NCBI GenBank assembly: GCA_963971425.1 | Contig: OZ020516.1 | Span: 15,302,593 to 15,366,592 of the forward strand | DNA from: Bryoerythrophyllum caledonicum | Taxonomy: Eukaryota > Streptophyta > Bryopsida > Pottiales > Pottiaceae | DNA length: 64,000 nucleotides | Direction: 5' to 3' | In this document: in pieces, positions 24,247 to 35,681 of the stretch | How positions within the stretch are numbered: the first letter of the stretch is position 1 | How the letters are laid out: each line of letters starts with the position of its first letter | The notes under the pieces: model-generated | What the model was told of the DNA's origin: nothing | The model's input: only the letters and a program-made list of their open reading frames with translations | The model's database searches: none | Position numbers and translations under genes: made by a program

Positions 24247-24328
24247 CTCTGTATACGGTATCCCACAACATACGATATCCCGTATCCCTCTGTATATGGT
24301 ATCCCACTACATATGGTGTCCCGTACCC
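24247..24328 (+). repeat. Two tandem 41-bp units
   Basis: Unit 1 (24247-24287) and unit 2 (24288-24328) share CTCTGTATA(C/T)GGTATCCCAC followed by ACATA(C/T)G and TCCCGTA. A degenerate partial unit precedes them. The GTATAC and CATATG parts make each unit partly self-complementary. Confidence 0.75.
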
Positions 24329-27300
24329 CGACGTTTACGGTATATTACTCTGTACAGTACGGCCACTGCATACGATACCCGACCATGTATGGTTCCAAAC
24401 AGTTTCGACGTCGGGTCAACTCCGTGTCTGTTTTCAGCTCTCTATTCGGCCACCGTCACCATCGATGCACGCGCAGATTCCATTCTCTGGACCAGCTGCT
24501 GGCCTCGCGCATGGTACATATCACGAGGATTCTCTACTTAACCTCTAAAGTCGAAATCGACCAGAATGGGGTCGATCTGACTCTGGTCAGGCTCTCAGTT
24601 ACTAAATTTAGATCGTATGAAGTTACAACTTTTGGAAGGTTGTAGAGTTTTCCCATACCTTTAAAATGACACCATTCATGCTTCAAAATTCCTCATACTT
24701 TAGGATATATTCACGGTCAAAGTTTGAAAACACTGTTAGGGCATGCTGAAATCTGCCCAAAACTGCGGTATATGCTCATTTATTCTCAAAATCTGCCCAA
24801 AATCAATTAGATCGCAGCAACTTCAAAAATTCACCAAAATTTGAGATTTTACTTTTTTTCGAATTTTGTTTTTCGTACATGTAAAAGAGGTAGTAAAGCA
24901 CGATCTCACCGTTTGGATTTTCAATCCAATAATTTTTTACATGCCTTTTTAATTGTTGAGAATGGGCATTTGTATTTGTATTTAGGCATACCTCCATGTG
25001 AAAAATTAAGCATTTCTTTAGGTTTTCTAGGTCCTATGAGGGTAAAAGTTATATGGACATATTCCTTACTCACATAGGAACAAGAATTTGAAGAGCCTCA
25101 TGTCAAATTTCCTTTCAAAATTGGTTTTTTTGGCCCCCAAAACATTAGTTTTCCATTCTACAACAAGGAAAAAACCTTTTTTTTCAACTTTGAACATTAC
25201 GATCTCACAAATGGTGAGGAATTTGAATCTCAGATTCGGTATGCATGTACATGTACAAGTTAGGTACTAGATCTTACGGTTACTTACTCGAAAATTTGTC
25301 AAAAGTTAAAATTTTTCACCTTGCATTGAAAGAGGGCAGTTTTGAGGGTTTTTGGCAGTTTTGAGGGCTTTCGACTTTAGGGGTTAACCCCGTAAAAACC
25401 CAATCCATTTTTCCTCAAGAAACACTCCAAACCTACCACTACCAAAATTCGTGAAATAGAAACTTTCCTAAAAATTTCAACCTCCGCTTCTTGCACAAGT
25501 GTTTTGAATATGCTACACTCCTTTTCTATGCCTTAAAAAATATGGTGACTCTATATAGATATCTAGTTTGAGATCCGAAGGTTAAATGACCAAAATTTTA
25601 CTTCAAAATGCTCTTTTTACACTAAAGACTAGATTTTTTTGTAAAAATCATAAAATAAGGTATTATTCTTTATATGTACAAAAAATCTCAATGTCAATAG
25701 AAACTTTTAGCAAATTGCCCAAACTTACCGGACTCCCCATATTGACCTTTAAATGGTGATAACTTTTGAATCATGAATCCAAAAAAAATTATAAAAATAT
25801 CTCCACGAAGCTCTTACAAGGGAAAATCTAGTCTAAAATTTTCATAAGACAATGATTTTTTCCTAATTTTAGGTACCTGCCCAAAATCCAAAATGTACCC
25901 TATGGGTACAATTGGGCTTTTAGGGGTTAACTCCTAAAGGACCGTCATAATTTTACACCAAAAACATTTCAAAGTCACTGAATTTAGCGTAATGAGTATG
26001 AAAGAAAACAAATATTTTTATTTCCAATTTTTATGATAAGATCTCAACTAACCCCTAAAATTCCTTTACAATTTCACACCAAAACCTTTATCAAACTACC
26101 TCTCTAAGATGCACAATTGCAAGACTGATTGAAACAAAATTTTACTACTTTCAACCATAGGATCCTCAATTTAACTGCTACAAGGTGACACTCAAAAAAT
26201 TTCATAAACTTTGACCATATGAATTGTAAGATACATGCATTTGAAAAGTGCAGTGTGGTTTTTTCTTACCGGCTTGAACACGGTCAACATACTTTGACTC
26301 AAGATATTTGCATACTTTTTCAATACACATTGCATAAAATTTATGGATATATGTTCTACCTTGTGTTAGGTCATTGCACACAAAAAAATCACAAGTAATG
26401 GAGGTCTTTGGATAAGGAAAGAAACTTGCAATGGCAAAGATATAGAAACTAGCCATTTTCTTATGAAAGTAAGTTTATTCTCTAAGTATAAAAATGTTTA
26501 AAATCCGAATGGTGGATAGAAGTATCATGCATATTTCCATCAACAGAAAAAAAATATTTCTTCATGAAAAATGAAACCTTAATTTCTATGCGTTTTCAAG
26601 TAAAAACGATGAAGGTTGCTAAGAACTTTCCTTCATTGCTACCCACCACCAAAAAGTACACTATTTAGCTTTCTATTGGTACCATTCAAGCTCGACAATA
26701 GTACTATTCAGCCCTACAATACCTTGCCCTCTTTGCCCGCCCTGACCACCCTCCCCGTTTCAAACTTTGAACCTCAATAACTTTAATTTTGTGTATTTGT
26801 TTCAAGAATTTGTTTTTCCACAAAGCTATTACTTAAACACATCTATGATAAAAAATTTGAAGATTCATGACCTAAATTGACACCGATGTAAGCTACTTAA
26901 AATCACTAGAAGCCGCCTTGGAACTTTTTTGCATTTTGGGGTTAATACTCATTAAATTTTATGTGGAAGAGAAGTCTCTTTGGTACCTTGCCTAACAATG
27001 TATGCCAACGTGTGAAAATGTTTGTCTTCGGTTCATATGTTATTATTCACTAAAGATAAAAAAAATACTTTTCACTAAAGACATAATCTTTGTATGGTCG
27101 TTGTATCAAAGGGGCCAATAACGATTAAATGAACTCCAGATGGTTTTTACATCAGTTTAACCATTGAGGATATTCTTGATGTTTTGGACTCATGACAGTA
27201 AAATTTGGTCACAAAGCTAATAAAAAAGTTGATTGAGAATTTGTAAAATGGTGAGGAAAAAATTAGTTTCTCACAATTGATTATGATCTACATAATTTAT

Positions 27301-27873
27301 TTTTTCACACATAAAAAGAAATGATGTTATTGGTAGGACAAAGACGTTGAAGGCTTCAAAATGCATTGTAACATATTCTCGTTCCATTTTTATGTAAATG
27401 TTGTACATGTATATGAAATCTATATATTTCCCATATTGTTTTTGTATACAAAATACTCTATTTAGTATTTATATCCTTTCTGTATATGAAATACTTTAAA
27501 TGCATATCATATCAAGTTTAACTTATACAAATACTATATAACATTTTTATGTACACTATATCTTATTTTAGTATACATATTTACAATATAAAGTTTTTTC
27601 CATATAAAATATGTATAAGATTTTAGATATATCACAATCATATCAATTTTATATAAAATTTGTATCAAAAGTCAAAACATATAAATTTCATATTGCAAAT
27701 TTATGATATGAATTCGAGGGGTATCAAGATGATATCGTTTGCACTTAGATTTTATACACATTCTGTATGATTATCACATGCAAGTTGTATATGGTTTTTC
27801 TCATATAAAGAATATATATTTTTTACATTACAGCGAGGGTCTGGGATTTTCCTGATGTAGGTAACAGCCCTTC
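24329..27873. other. gene-less AT-rich stretch of 3.5 kb
   Basis: No gene is recognised. Pieces of the dispersed family of 3388-4976 occur at about 25480-25560 (minus orientation), 25900-26220 and 26950-27090 (plus orientation). The segment 27380-27830 is very AT-rich with recurring ATATGAAAT/GTATAC-type words. Confidence 0.5.
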
Positions 27874-27876
27874 ATT

Positions 27877-28306
27877 AGGGGTAGTCACAGTTGGAGGGAG
27901 TGGAGAGAGTCTCTCCACAGAGAACTTCTCCCAGCTGGTTCCCCGGGACCAATGGCAAAAGTTCTCCACTCCCCGCAACTGTGACGACCCCTTGTGCATG
28001 CTTGTGAAGAAAGTTAAAACAAAAGTGAGATGTGAAGAGTTTTCCAAGGAGACAACGGTAAAACAAAAGTGGGGACGGTGAATTCTAAAGAGATAGGTGA
28101 AACTTAGAGGTGGAAGGTCAAAAATTTCGCACGCGAAACTCTCTCAAAGGCTTCTCTTCACCTCCGGAGCAAGAGAGACAACCGTGCAAACCGTTCGCAA
28201 AATAAGAATATTCGCTAGCGGGGGCGTCATCGAAAGCCAATCTCATCCAGCCACGTTCGTAGCAGGTGGAGAGAGTCTCTCATTCTCACGCACTGTGACT
28301 ACCCCT
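27877..28306. mobile_element. 430-bp MITE-like element with 15-bp inverted ends
   Basis: The termini are AGGGGTAGTCACAGT on the left and its exact inverted repeat on the right. Both flanks carry ATT (27874-27876 and 28307-28309), a 3-bp target duplication. A palindrome GGAGAGAGTCTCTCC lies near the left end and a near copy near the right end. It is non-coding. Three-base duplications occur in CACTA and PIF/Harbinger superfamilies, but these termini match neither classically, so the superfamily is undecided. Confidence 0.6.
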
Positions 28307-28333
28307 ATTGGTTCTAGAGTGTTATGTACAGTA

Positions 28334-30047
28334 TAGTACCCGGAAGAAATGTTACGGGATTTCCAGTAATTTTCCAAAAACATGTACTAAAGAGCTACTT
28401 TAGTAAGCTCATACGAACTCAAAAATTCATGGAATTTTATACAAAAAATTGCAATTGAAAGCTTTTGGACTCTATTTCAATAATAAAATTTGCTTACATA
28501 GAAAAAAAATCCATAATCAACACGCAATTTGCTTTCTCCTATATAGTGTTCAAAATCTAGTACTACCACCTTTTGCACTAATTACTTCCTTCATACGTGC
28601 AGGCATGGTAGCAATAAGGGTTTGCAAAATGTCTGAAGGTATCTTTTCCCATACTCTATGAAGAGATTCCACCAATTCTTCTTTATTGTGTGGCCGGGAT
28701 GTACTCTGAACTCTGTCTTTCACTATCTTCCATAAGTTCTCTATTGGGTTTAGATCTGGAGAGTTGGCTGGCCATTTCAACTTCTTTATGCCATGAGCTT
28801 CTCTCCACAACTTTGGCAACTTGCTACGGTGAACCGGAGCGCCATCCACCATAAGTATAATGTCTTCTCGATGATCATGGAGAAAATAAAACCCACTTAA
28901 AATGCCTTCGTGTAAATAAGATCAACAAAATCACTTGCACTTCTACTCTGTGGAGGTATGATTACTATAGGAGACTTATCAAAGCCACTAAAAGCACCCC
29001 AAACCATCACTGAAGTACATCCAGACTTTAAAATAGGTGCTAGACATTTAGATGAATATCTCTCATATGCCTTTCGCCACACTCTAATTTATTTAGAATT
29101 CCTTCCAATTTCAAAAGATGATTCATCGGTCCAAACAACCTTCTTCCAATCCTCCTCAGTCCAGTTTTATACTTTCTAGCAAATTCTAGCCTGTCTGCTT
29201 TGTGCTTCTCATTGAGAAAATGTTTTTTGTTACAACACGGTTTCTGTAACCAAGGGTTTTCAAAGCGTTCCTTACAATACGAGTACTAACATATGCAATA
29301 CTTGCCATCTGATTTGATCTCTGTGAGTAATGAACAACGATCATTATTAAAGAGGCGTTCTAAGTGTCTCATTCTGCGCTGTGTAAACTTTCCAGGCCTA
29401 TCCGGTGACTTTGGTGACACTATAGTTCCTCGTTTCTTAAAACTTCCTAAAACACCATAAACAGTGGAAGATGGCATTCCTAACTCTCTTGCTATCTGCG
29501 CACCTCTCATTCCACCTTTATGCATTCCAACCACTTCTCCTTTCTCAACATCTGTCAACGCTCTAGTCTTCATCTTTCTCAACAGATTATGCCACTCAAC
29601 CTACCCGCAACACCAAACAGACTTGTTTCAACAAAAATAATACACCTCACGCTAAACCAAGTCACAAATTCACATACAATCATGTCAAAAGCTACCCCCA
29701 TAACTTATAATGCAATCACAACACAATATCACATACATATCTTCTTAAAAAACAGTGGTCCAAACATTGTCATGCCGCAATGAGGCCCAATGCAAGCCGG
29801 TGCATGAAAAATGTGTGGACACAGTTTTGATAGGGCAATGGAGAACTATAACTTTACATGGGTTTTTTTAGATAATTATCCACATACAAGTTACTTTCAC
29901 AACATTACTCTTAGTCCTACAAATAGGTGAAAATCCCAAGGCAATTGCTCACAAATTGAACTCCTAGTGGTCACTTGAAGTTCACTATCTGTAATCTAGT
30001 ATAATTGGAGTTAAGTAAAAATCCCGTAACATTTCTTCCGGGTACTG
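28334..30047 (-). mobile_element. Tc1-like DD34E transposon A
   Basis: This 1714-bp element has terminal inverted repeats of about 29 bp beginning (C/T)AGTACCCGGAAGAAATGT and ending TTACGGGATTT. It is flanked by the TA dinucleotides at 28332-28333 and 30048-30049. The transposase is on the minus strand. The right-hand TA is shared with element B, whose end starts at the very next base. Confidence 0.88.
28550..29582 (-). pseudogene. Tc1-like transposase of element A, broken
   Basis: An N-terminal helix-turn-helix region (29582-29286) reads VEKGEVVGMHKGGMRGAQIA. It is followed in other frames by TDESSFEIGRNS (first catalytic Asp) and TSVMVWGAFSG (28897-29082). The C-terminal frame (28550-28852) has MVDGAPVH (second Asp) and SPDLNPIENLW (catalytic Glu), with 34 residues between the last two. 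The three parts lie in different frames, with at least two frameshifts and a stop, so the copy cannot make a full transposase. Tc1 transposases cut and paste at TA sites. Confidence 0.85.
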
Positions 30048-30049
30048 TA

Positions 30050-32056
30050 CAGTGGACTCCAATATGCCTTGCAACCCCATCTATAACTTGGAGGCTATTA
30101 CTTCACTTTCATAGCATAGTCTTGGCATGATATGTGTCATATTTGATGGAGATTTTTGGCATGTGGCAAGGTGAGTCATGTAGCTTGATGTAAGTCATCA
30201 CAGTTTTAATAAATATTTTCCTTAATGACACTTGGTTCATTTAGAAATTAGTACGCTAAGATTACAAGTTGTACTTGAGAATCAATGTTGTACTTGAGAA
30301 TCTCATTGAAAGAGAACTCAACTCCTGGATTTTGAGGAGCTCTGGGGTTGATAGGGTAGACATGAGTGCTTGCATCCTTCTGGTGATTTTATTTGCAGAC
30401 ATAGCCGAAAAGTTTTGTGAGAAAAGATTGCTATTTGTATGGGATATTGTATATGTAATATACCTAGAAGTTCTATAAGCAGACTTTGTGAGGTTTCAAG
30501 TAGTCTTAGTTCACTTTGCACCATGACAGGAAGTTTTGTGCCAAATGATGTGCAAAATATGATAGTTGGTACGAGAAAAGCTGATTTGACATTGAGAAGA
30601 ATTGGAGACATTCTAAGAAGACCCAAATCAACAATTTCAAGGGTCTTGCAGAGATACAATGAATGTGGCTCTATCAAGCCAACAAAGAAGCCTGATAGGC
30701 CACATAAATTGAGCGATAAGGGTAGGAGAAGGCTTATGAGAGATATTTGTAGTAACTACGGTGCTCCTCTTTCAAAACCTTGTGAGAATATTACACATCA
30801 TGTAGGCATGGTGACTTTACGTATATAGATTCATGAGCTTGGTGTTAATAGTTGCATTGTAGTGAAGAAGCCATTTTTGAGTGACATTCAATAGGTCAAG
30901 AGGTTGGCCTTTGCAGTGACAACATTTGTTTGAGACGGTTGAAGATTGGAACAAAGAGGTTTGGACAGATGAGTCATCATTTGAGGTCGGAAAACAATCA
31001 CGTCAAATTATTGTATGGTGGAGAGTTTACAAACACTACAATTGGGATTGCTTAGCACCTACATTCAAGTCTACAAGGACTTCAATTATGGTATGGGGTG
31101 CTTTCACTAGCTCTACTAAGTCTTATTTGGTGTTGCTCCTTCTTAACAAACGTAGTGCTGCAGACTCTGTAGAGATAGTGTGTAAGGGAGCATTAGAGCA
31201 TTATTATTGGCACCATGAGCTCCATGAGCACCTCATTTTGATGGATATTGGTGCACCAATACATTGTAGCAATGCACAAAAGCTTTGGAGGGAACAACTT
31301 GGACTGACAAAGCTTGAATGGTTGCCAAATTCTCATGACCTCAATCTTATTGAGAACATATGGAAGTAAGTCAAAGAGCAAGTGCAAAAAAGACATATTC
31401 CAAATTGCAAATGAAATGTGGACATCAATGAATTTGGCATGGGAGGATATACCTCAAAAGTTGATTTCTACAATGCCAAATCGAATGGAAACTACGATAG
31501 CAAGCTTTCAATGATAGCACTTGATGGTAGTGGATGTACTACTTCCTTTCAATGTAGTTTACAATGAACAAGATACAACGTAATGTTTGTGTTATAGAAA
31601 GGCTTTTACAATATTGTAGCTTTCTAATGGTACTTTATATAACTACCTTTGTTCAAATATTTTTGTAAATACATGAGCTTCTTTTCCTCAACAATGAATG
31701 TGTCTGAGAGAAATTTACTAAAGTCATTATCAAAAGTCATGTACGGAAAATTTTACCTAGACATTGTAGTGTAAGTTATTGTAACATGAAAGATGTGAAA
31801 AATGATGTTTCCTAAACATATGTGCAATCAAATTTAAGAAAATCTTCACATTTATTTTCAATGAAATTATATATAAACCCATGAAAAAAAAAAAAAAAAA
31901 CCATAAATAGAGTTCCTATTTATGGACATTGAAATTTCTCTTGTTGGACAAGAATCCATAAAATAATATATTTAATAGAATAATTTTGATAGAATACTTT
32001 AACAAAAAGACCGAAGGACTTCATTATGGGGTTGCAAGACGTATTGGAGGTCATTG
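30050..32056 (+). mobile_element. Tc1-like DD34E transposon B
   Basis: This 2007-bp element has 31-bp terminal inverted repeats (26 of 31 match), beginning CA(G/A)TG and ending CTTGCAACCCCAT. The flanking TA dinucleotides are 30048-30049, shared with A, and 32057-32058, shared with C. The transposase is on the plus strand. A run of 17 A residues lies near 31886-31902, downstream of it. Confidence 0.85.
30523..31514 (+). pseudogene. Tc1-like transposase of element B, broken
   Basis: It starts at an ATG giving MTGSFVPNDVQNMIVGTRKA, with a paired helix-turn-helix region (LRRIGDILRRPKSTISRVLQ). It continues past stops to VWTDESSFEVGKQS, TSIMVWGAFTSS, LILMDIGAPIH and a decayed Glu motif HDLNLIENIWK, then a C-terminal piece ending near 31514. 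There are several in-frame stops (after about residues 101, 114 and 128) and a frame change near 31390, so it is dead. In LMDIGAPIH the usual VDGAP is altered, but the Asp remains. Confidence 0.82.
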
Positions 32057-33267
32057 TACAGTCCCCTCCACAAAGTAAGGTAACCCCCCATGGGTCAGTC
32101 CACATGTGTTACACAGTTGATTTGATTAAACATCCAAATTAGGAAGCTGATTCACCCAAGATAAATTGCAATTATAGAATTGTAGTATCCGAGAATGCAT
32201 TTATGAGTTGTCAGTGGCTTCTAGACTAGCAATTCCATGTGTTACATCAATTTGAGTACCATGTGGTATGTGAAGCTTTTTGAAGCAATGCAGATATTTT
32301 TGACAATAGGGAGCTCTGTGAGTACCTAAGTCGCTCAATTTTGGTTGCAATGTCATGAAGTTGAGTAGTTGTGATGATCTGTGAGTTGAGAAGGTTACTC
32401 ATACCTAGAAGGTTTTGCTACAAAATTAGATTTCTTGTGATGCTGTAGTTGTTGGTTTAGTAGCTCATGAATTGTTGTGTGTGTCATTTAGCAAGTTCAT
32501 TTTCACTCTCCCTCACTAGTACCATGACAAGTTACTTCTTATCAGTAGAAGGGCATAGTTTTATTGTAGGAATGAACACAACTGGAGCATCTTTGAGTGA
32601 AATTGCAAATGTAGTTGGAAAATAAAGAAAGAGCATTTCATCAGTCCTCAAGAGATATTGAGAGCGAGGTTCAGTACAAATAGCAAAAAGATTTGGACGT
32701 CCAAAAAAGCTGCAAGAGATTGATTGACGAGTTCTCAAATATGAGATTGTCAAGAATTGTAGAATGCCTCTTGCTGAACTTGCTAGTAGCTTGCCCATTT
32801 CTCTGAGTATGAATACCATACGAAAAGAAGACTTGCATGACCTTGGATTTGGCAACCGAATTGTCAAGAAGAAACCTTTCTTGAATGAGAGATACAAGAA
32901 ATTGAGGTTAGCCTGTGCGAAAGAGCATAAACATTGGACGGTGGAACAATGGAAGTTGGTTATTTGGAGTGATGAGTCGTCATTTGAGATCGGTGCTTAT
33001 TGACGTCAAACTTGAGTATAGCGGACTACTTCACAAAAATTTCATTCACAATGTTTAGCACCAACATTCAAGTCTGGAAGGATGCCAATCATGGTTTGGG
33101 GTGCTTTTACTGCAACTAGTAAGTGTTTTTGATTTTAATTTCTTTTAGACAACGCACTGCTATGGACTTTGTAGAGATTGTATGTGAGCAAGGATTATTG
33201 CCCTACTTCTACTACCATGCTAACCAGGAAGAATTAGTATTTATGGTGGATGGTGCACCAACACATA

Positions 33268-34911
33268 CAGTGGCAAGCACAAGTAATCGGACAGAGAGAC
33301 ATCTCTCATAAATATGCCCACTGTAGCATAATTAATGAGTTCGTAAGATATTTTTTGGGATTGTTGTAGTCAACACACCACATGGCACCTTATTAACATT
33401 GACTCCTTTAGAATTTGACACTTGTAGAGATTATACATGCAAAGATCATGAAGAGGTGCGTACGACTTATTATGCTCACAAGTTGTGCACACCATAATCT
33501 TCTCATTACATATCCATTGTAAAGCTTTTTGTTGTGAATTTTTTTTTGTAAGATTTGGAGAGGCCCTTGGAGAGTAGCCATGGCTCCTAGAAGATCTGAG
33601 AATGATCGCAGAACAGTTCTTAAAATGTATGAGTGAGGGAACTCATATAGAGAGATTTCAGCACTTTAAGGCATTCCTCGAAGCACTTGTTCTGACATAG
33701 TGCGACGGTTTAGTGAGAGAGAGACCTTGAAAGACAAAGCTTCACCTGGTAGACCTAGAATTCTTGATGAACGTGGTGACCGTGACATTGTGAGGAGGTT
33801 AAATGATCCACATACTAGTACAGCTGCAGCTGTAGGACGTGCATTACGATGTGAGGGTATGCGATTGAGTGATGATACGGTGAAAAGAAGTCTTCGGAGG
33901 CAAGGGCTAAGAGCATGTGTGAAGACCAAGAAGCCACTTTTGACAAAGAAGCATCGAGCTCGTCGTTTGCAGTGGGCAAAGAAGTGCAAACATGCAACTT
34001 GGGAATTTTGGAGTCATGTCATTTTTTCTGATGAATCCAAGTTCAATCTTTTTGGCTCGGATGGACGTCAATATTGTTGGAGAAAGAGTGGAGAGCGTCT
34101 TTTGGATCAGCACGTGCAACCTACAGTCAAATATGGGGGAGGAAGCATAATGATTTGGGGTTGTATGAATTGGGAAGAAGTTGGCAAGCTTCATTTGATT
34201 GAAGGGAAGATGGATAAATATGTATATCGCAATATTTTAGAGACGGAACTTATGGGCACTATACAAGTGCAAGGTTTAGAAGAAGATCATGTTTTGTTTC
34301 AACACGACAATGACCCAAAGCACACTGCACATTATGTTGTAGATTGGTTGCGTGCTCAAAAATTTATTACTATTGGGCATCCTCCACAATCACCTGACCT
34401 CAATCCAATAGAACATCTTTGGAATGAAGTAGATCGTCGTATGAGGAGGTTTGAGAGGAAACCTATCAAAAAAAGTGACTTGTGGGAGAAGATTCAAGAG
34501 ATTTGGTACAACATAGAGGTTGATGTTGTCAGGAAGTTGATACGCTCTATGCCTCAAAGAGCTCTTGATGTCTACCATGCAAAAGGTGGATATACACGGC
34601 GGTAGCGCTTGTGAGTGGTTAAGAGCTAAATCATTGAGTCATATAGTTATATTGTGACTTAATATATTGTTTTCTATAGCTGATATACAATAAAATGAAT
34701 TCGTGCATAAAGAGTTGGACAAGCTTGTTGCACATATGAATTATTGTGTGTTTTTCTAGTTCACACTTTTATTGAAAACTTTGTGTTTTATGCTTGTTGC
34801 ATCTATATACTCTGATGGTTATATTCTTGCTATTTTATGACAATTCATGTGGATGTGATAGCTAATTTTCTAAAGAAGCTTCTATTGTACGACTATTTAT
34901 GCTTGCCACTG
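33268..34911 (+). mobile_element. Tc1-like DD34E transposon D, inserted in C
   Basis: This 1644-bp element has terminal inverted repeats beginning CAGTGGCAAGCA, about 27 bp with a few mismatches. It is flanked by TA at 33266-33267 and 34912-34913. It is the best preserved of the group and, being nested, is younger than C. Confidence 0.9.
33580..34605 (+). pseudogene. Tc1-like transposase of element D, nearly intact
   Basis: From the ATG at 33580 (MAPRRSENDRRTVLKMYE) the frame is continuous to 34605 except for two in-frame stops, TGA at 33634-33636 and TAA at 33667-33669, both in the first helix-turn-helix. The rest is open for over 300 codons. It shows the second DNA-binding half (LSDDTVKRSLRRQGL), the first Asp in FSDESKFNLFG, GGGSIMIWGCMNW, the second Asp in FQHDNDPKHTAH, and Glu in SPDLNPIEHLW. 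The spacing of 34 residues makes it DD34E. A shorter product starting downstream would lack part of the DNA-binding domain, so activity is doubtful. Confidence 0.88.
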
Positions 34912-35412
34912 TACAACCAGAGTGACAAAAAATTGCATCAAAGATATTGGTTTAAAGATGCTCAATTGGCCTCCAAATTCTCCTGACTTAAACCCTCTAA
35001 AAAGCATGTGGATGATTTGTAAAGATAGGGTCGAGAAGATGAAAAGACCAAAAAACAAAGAGCAAATGTGGAATGGAGTGCAAACAGCTTGGGAGAATAT
35101 ACCAATGGAGATGTTAGACAAGTTAGTTGCAAGCATGCCAAAACGGATACAAGTTGTTATTGATGCCAGAGAAGGTAGCATACAATGGTAGTAGTAGTTG
35201 TTGATCAATCCAATTTTCAAGTTAGAAATGATTACAAATGATTTGTATTTTTTTTAGCAAGAAGCTTCTACATGTACAAATTTAACTACTTGTGGAAAAA
35301 ATTCTATACTTGATGTGTACATGAGGTAGCAGTAGTCAAGTTATCTTGTTGGTCTCTTCCTGTGTGTGTGAGAAACAGCAAGCAGATACCTTACTTTGTG
35401 GAGGGGACTATA

Positions 35413-35681
35413 CAACCCCAAAGGCCAGCCGAGCAAAGCGCAAACAAGATTACCAAACAAGATTACTTGTGTCACTCAACAAGATTATTGCAAAAGATCT
35501 AGAACTGAAAACTGTCTCCTGATATTGAAGCGCCAGTGATAAAACGATGGACGAACTACAACAATCATACATGAGACTTCATTTGTAAAAACATATATCC
35601 CAACTAAATGTAGCATTGCCAAAGATATACTCTACAAATGGCACTTTGTCAAGTTGCCGCATACTTCCATGTAAGCTAAAA
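35413..35681. other. spacer and PDI 3' region
   Basis: Sequence between the Tc1 cluster and the PDI stop codon; it should contain the PDI 3' untranslated region. No other feature is seen. Confidence 0.5.

Larger units (their letters stand above)
32524..35191 (+). pseudogene. Tc1-like transposase of element C, split by element D
   Basis: Coding remnants run from the ATG at 32524 (MTSYFLSVEG) through MPLAELASSLPISLS, WSDESSFEIGAY and MPIMVWGAFTAT to VDGAPTH at about 33265. There element D has inserted at a TA. Past D, the frame carries on at 34914 with VTKNCIKDIGLKMLNWPPNS and PDLNPLKSMW, ending at 35191. Several stops and frame changes precede the insertion site. The catalytic Glu position reads Leu-Lys (PLKSMW instead of PIENLW), so the triad is also lost. 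Confidence 0.82.
32059..35410 (+). mobile_element. Tc1-like DD34E transposon C, interrupted by element D
   Basis: The 24-bp terminal inverted repeats (C/T)AGTCCCCTCCACAAAG...GGTA differ only at the first base. They are flanked by TA at 32057-32058 (shared with B) and 35411-35412. Without the inserted element D and one TA it would be 1706 bp, close to A. Confidence 0.88.

Noticed and set aside
28097-28336. 79-codon frame before Tc1 element A
   Set aside because: Lies almost wholly in the non-coding MITE-like element 27877-28306 and ends in the Tc1 flank.
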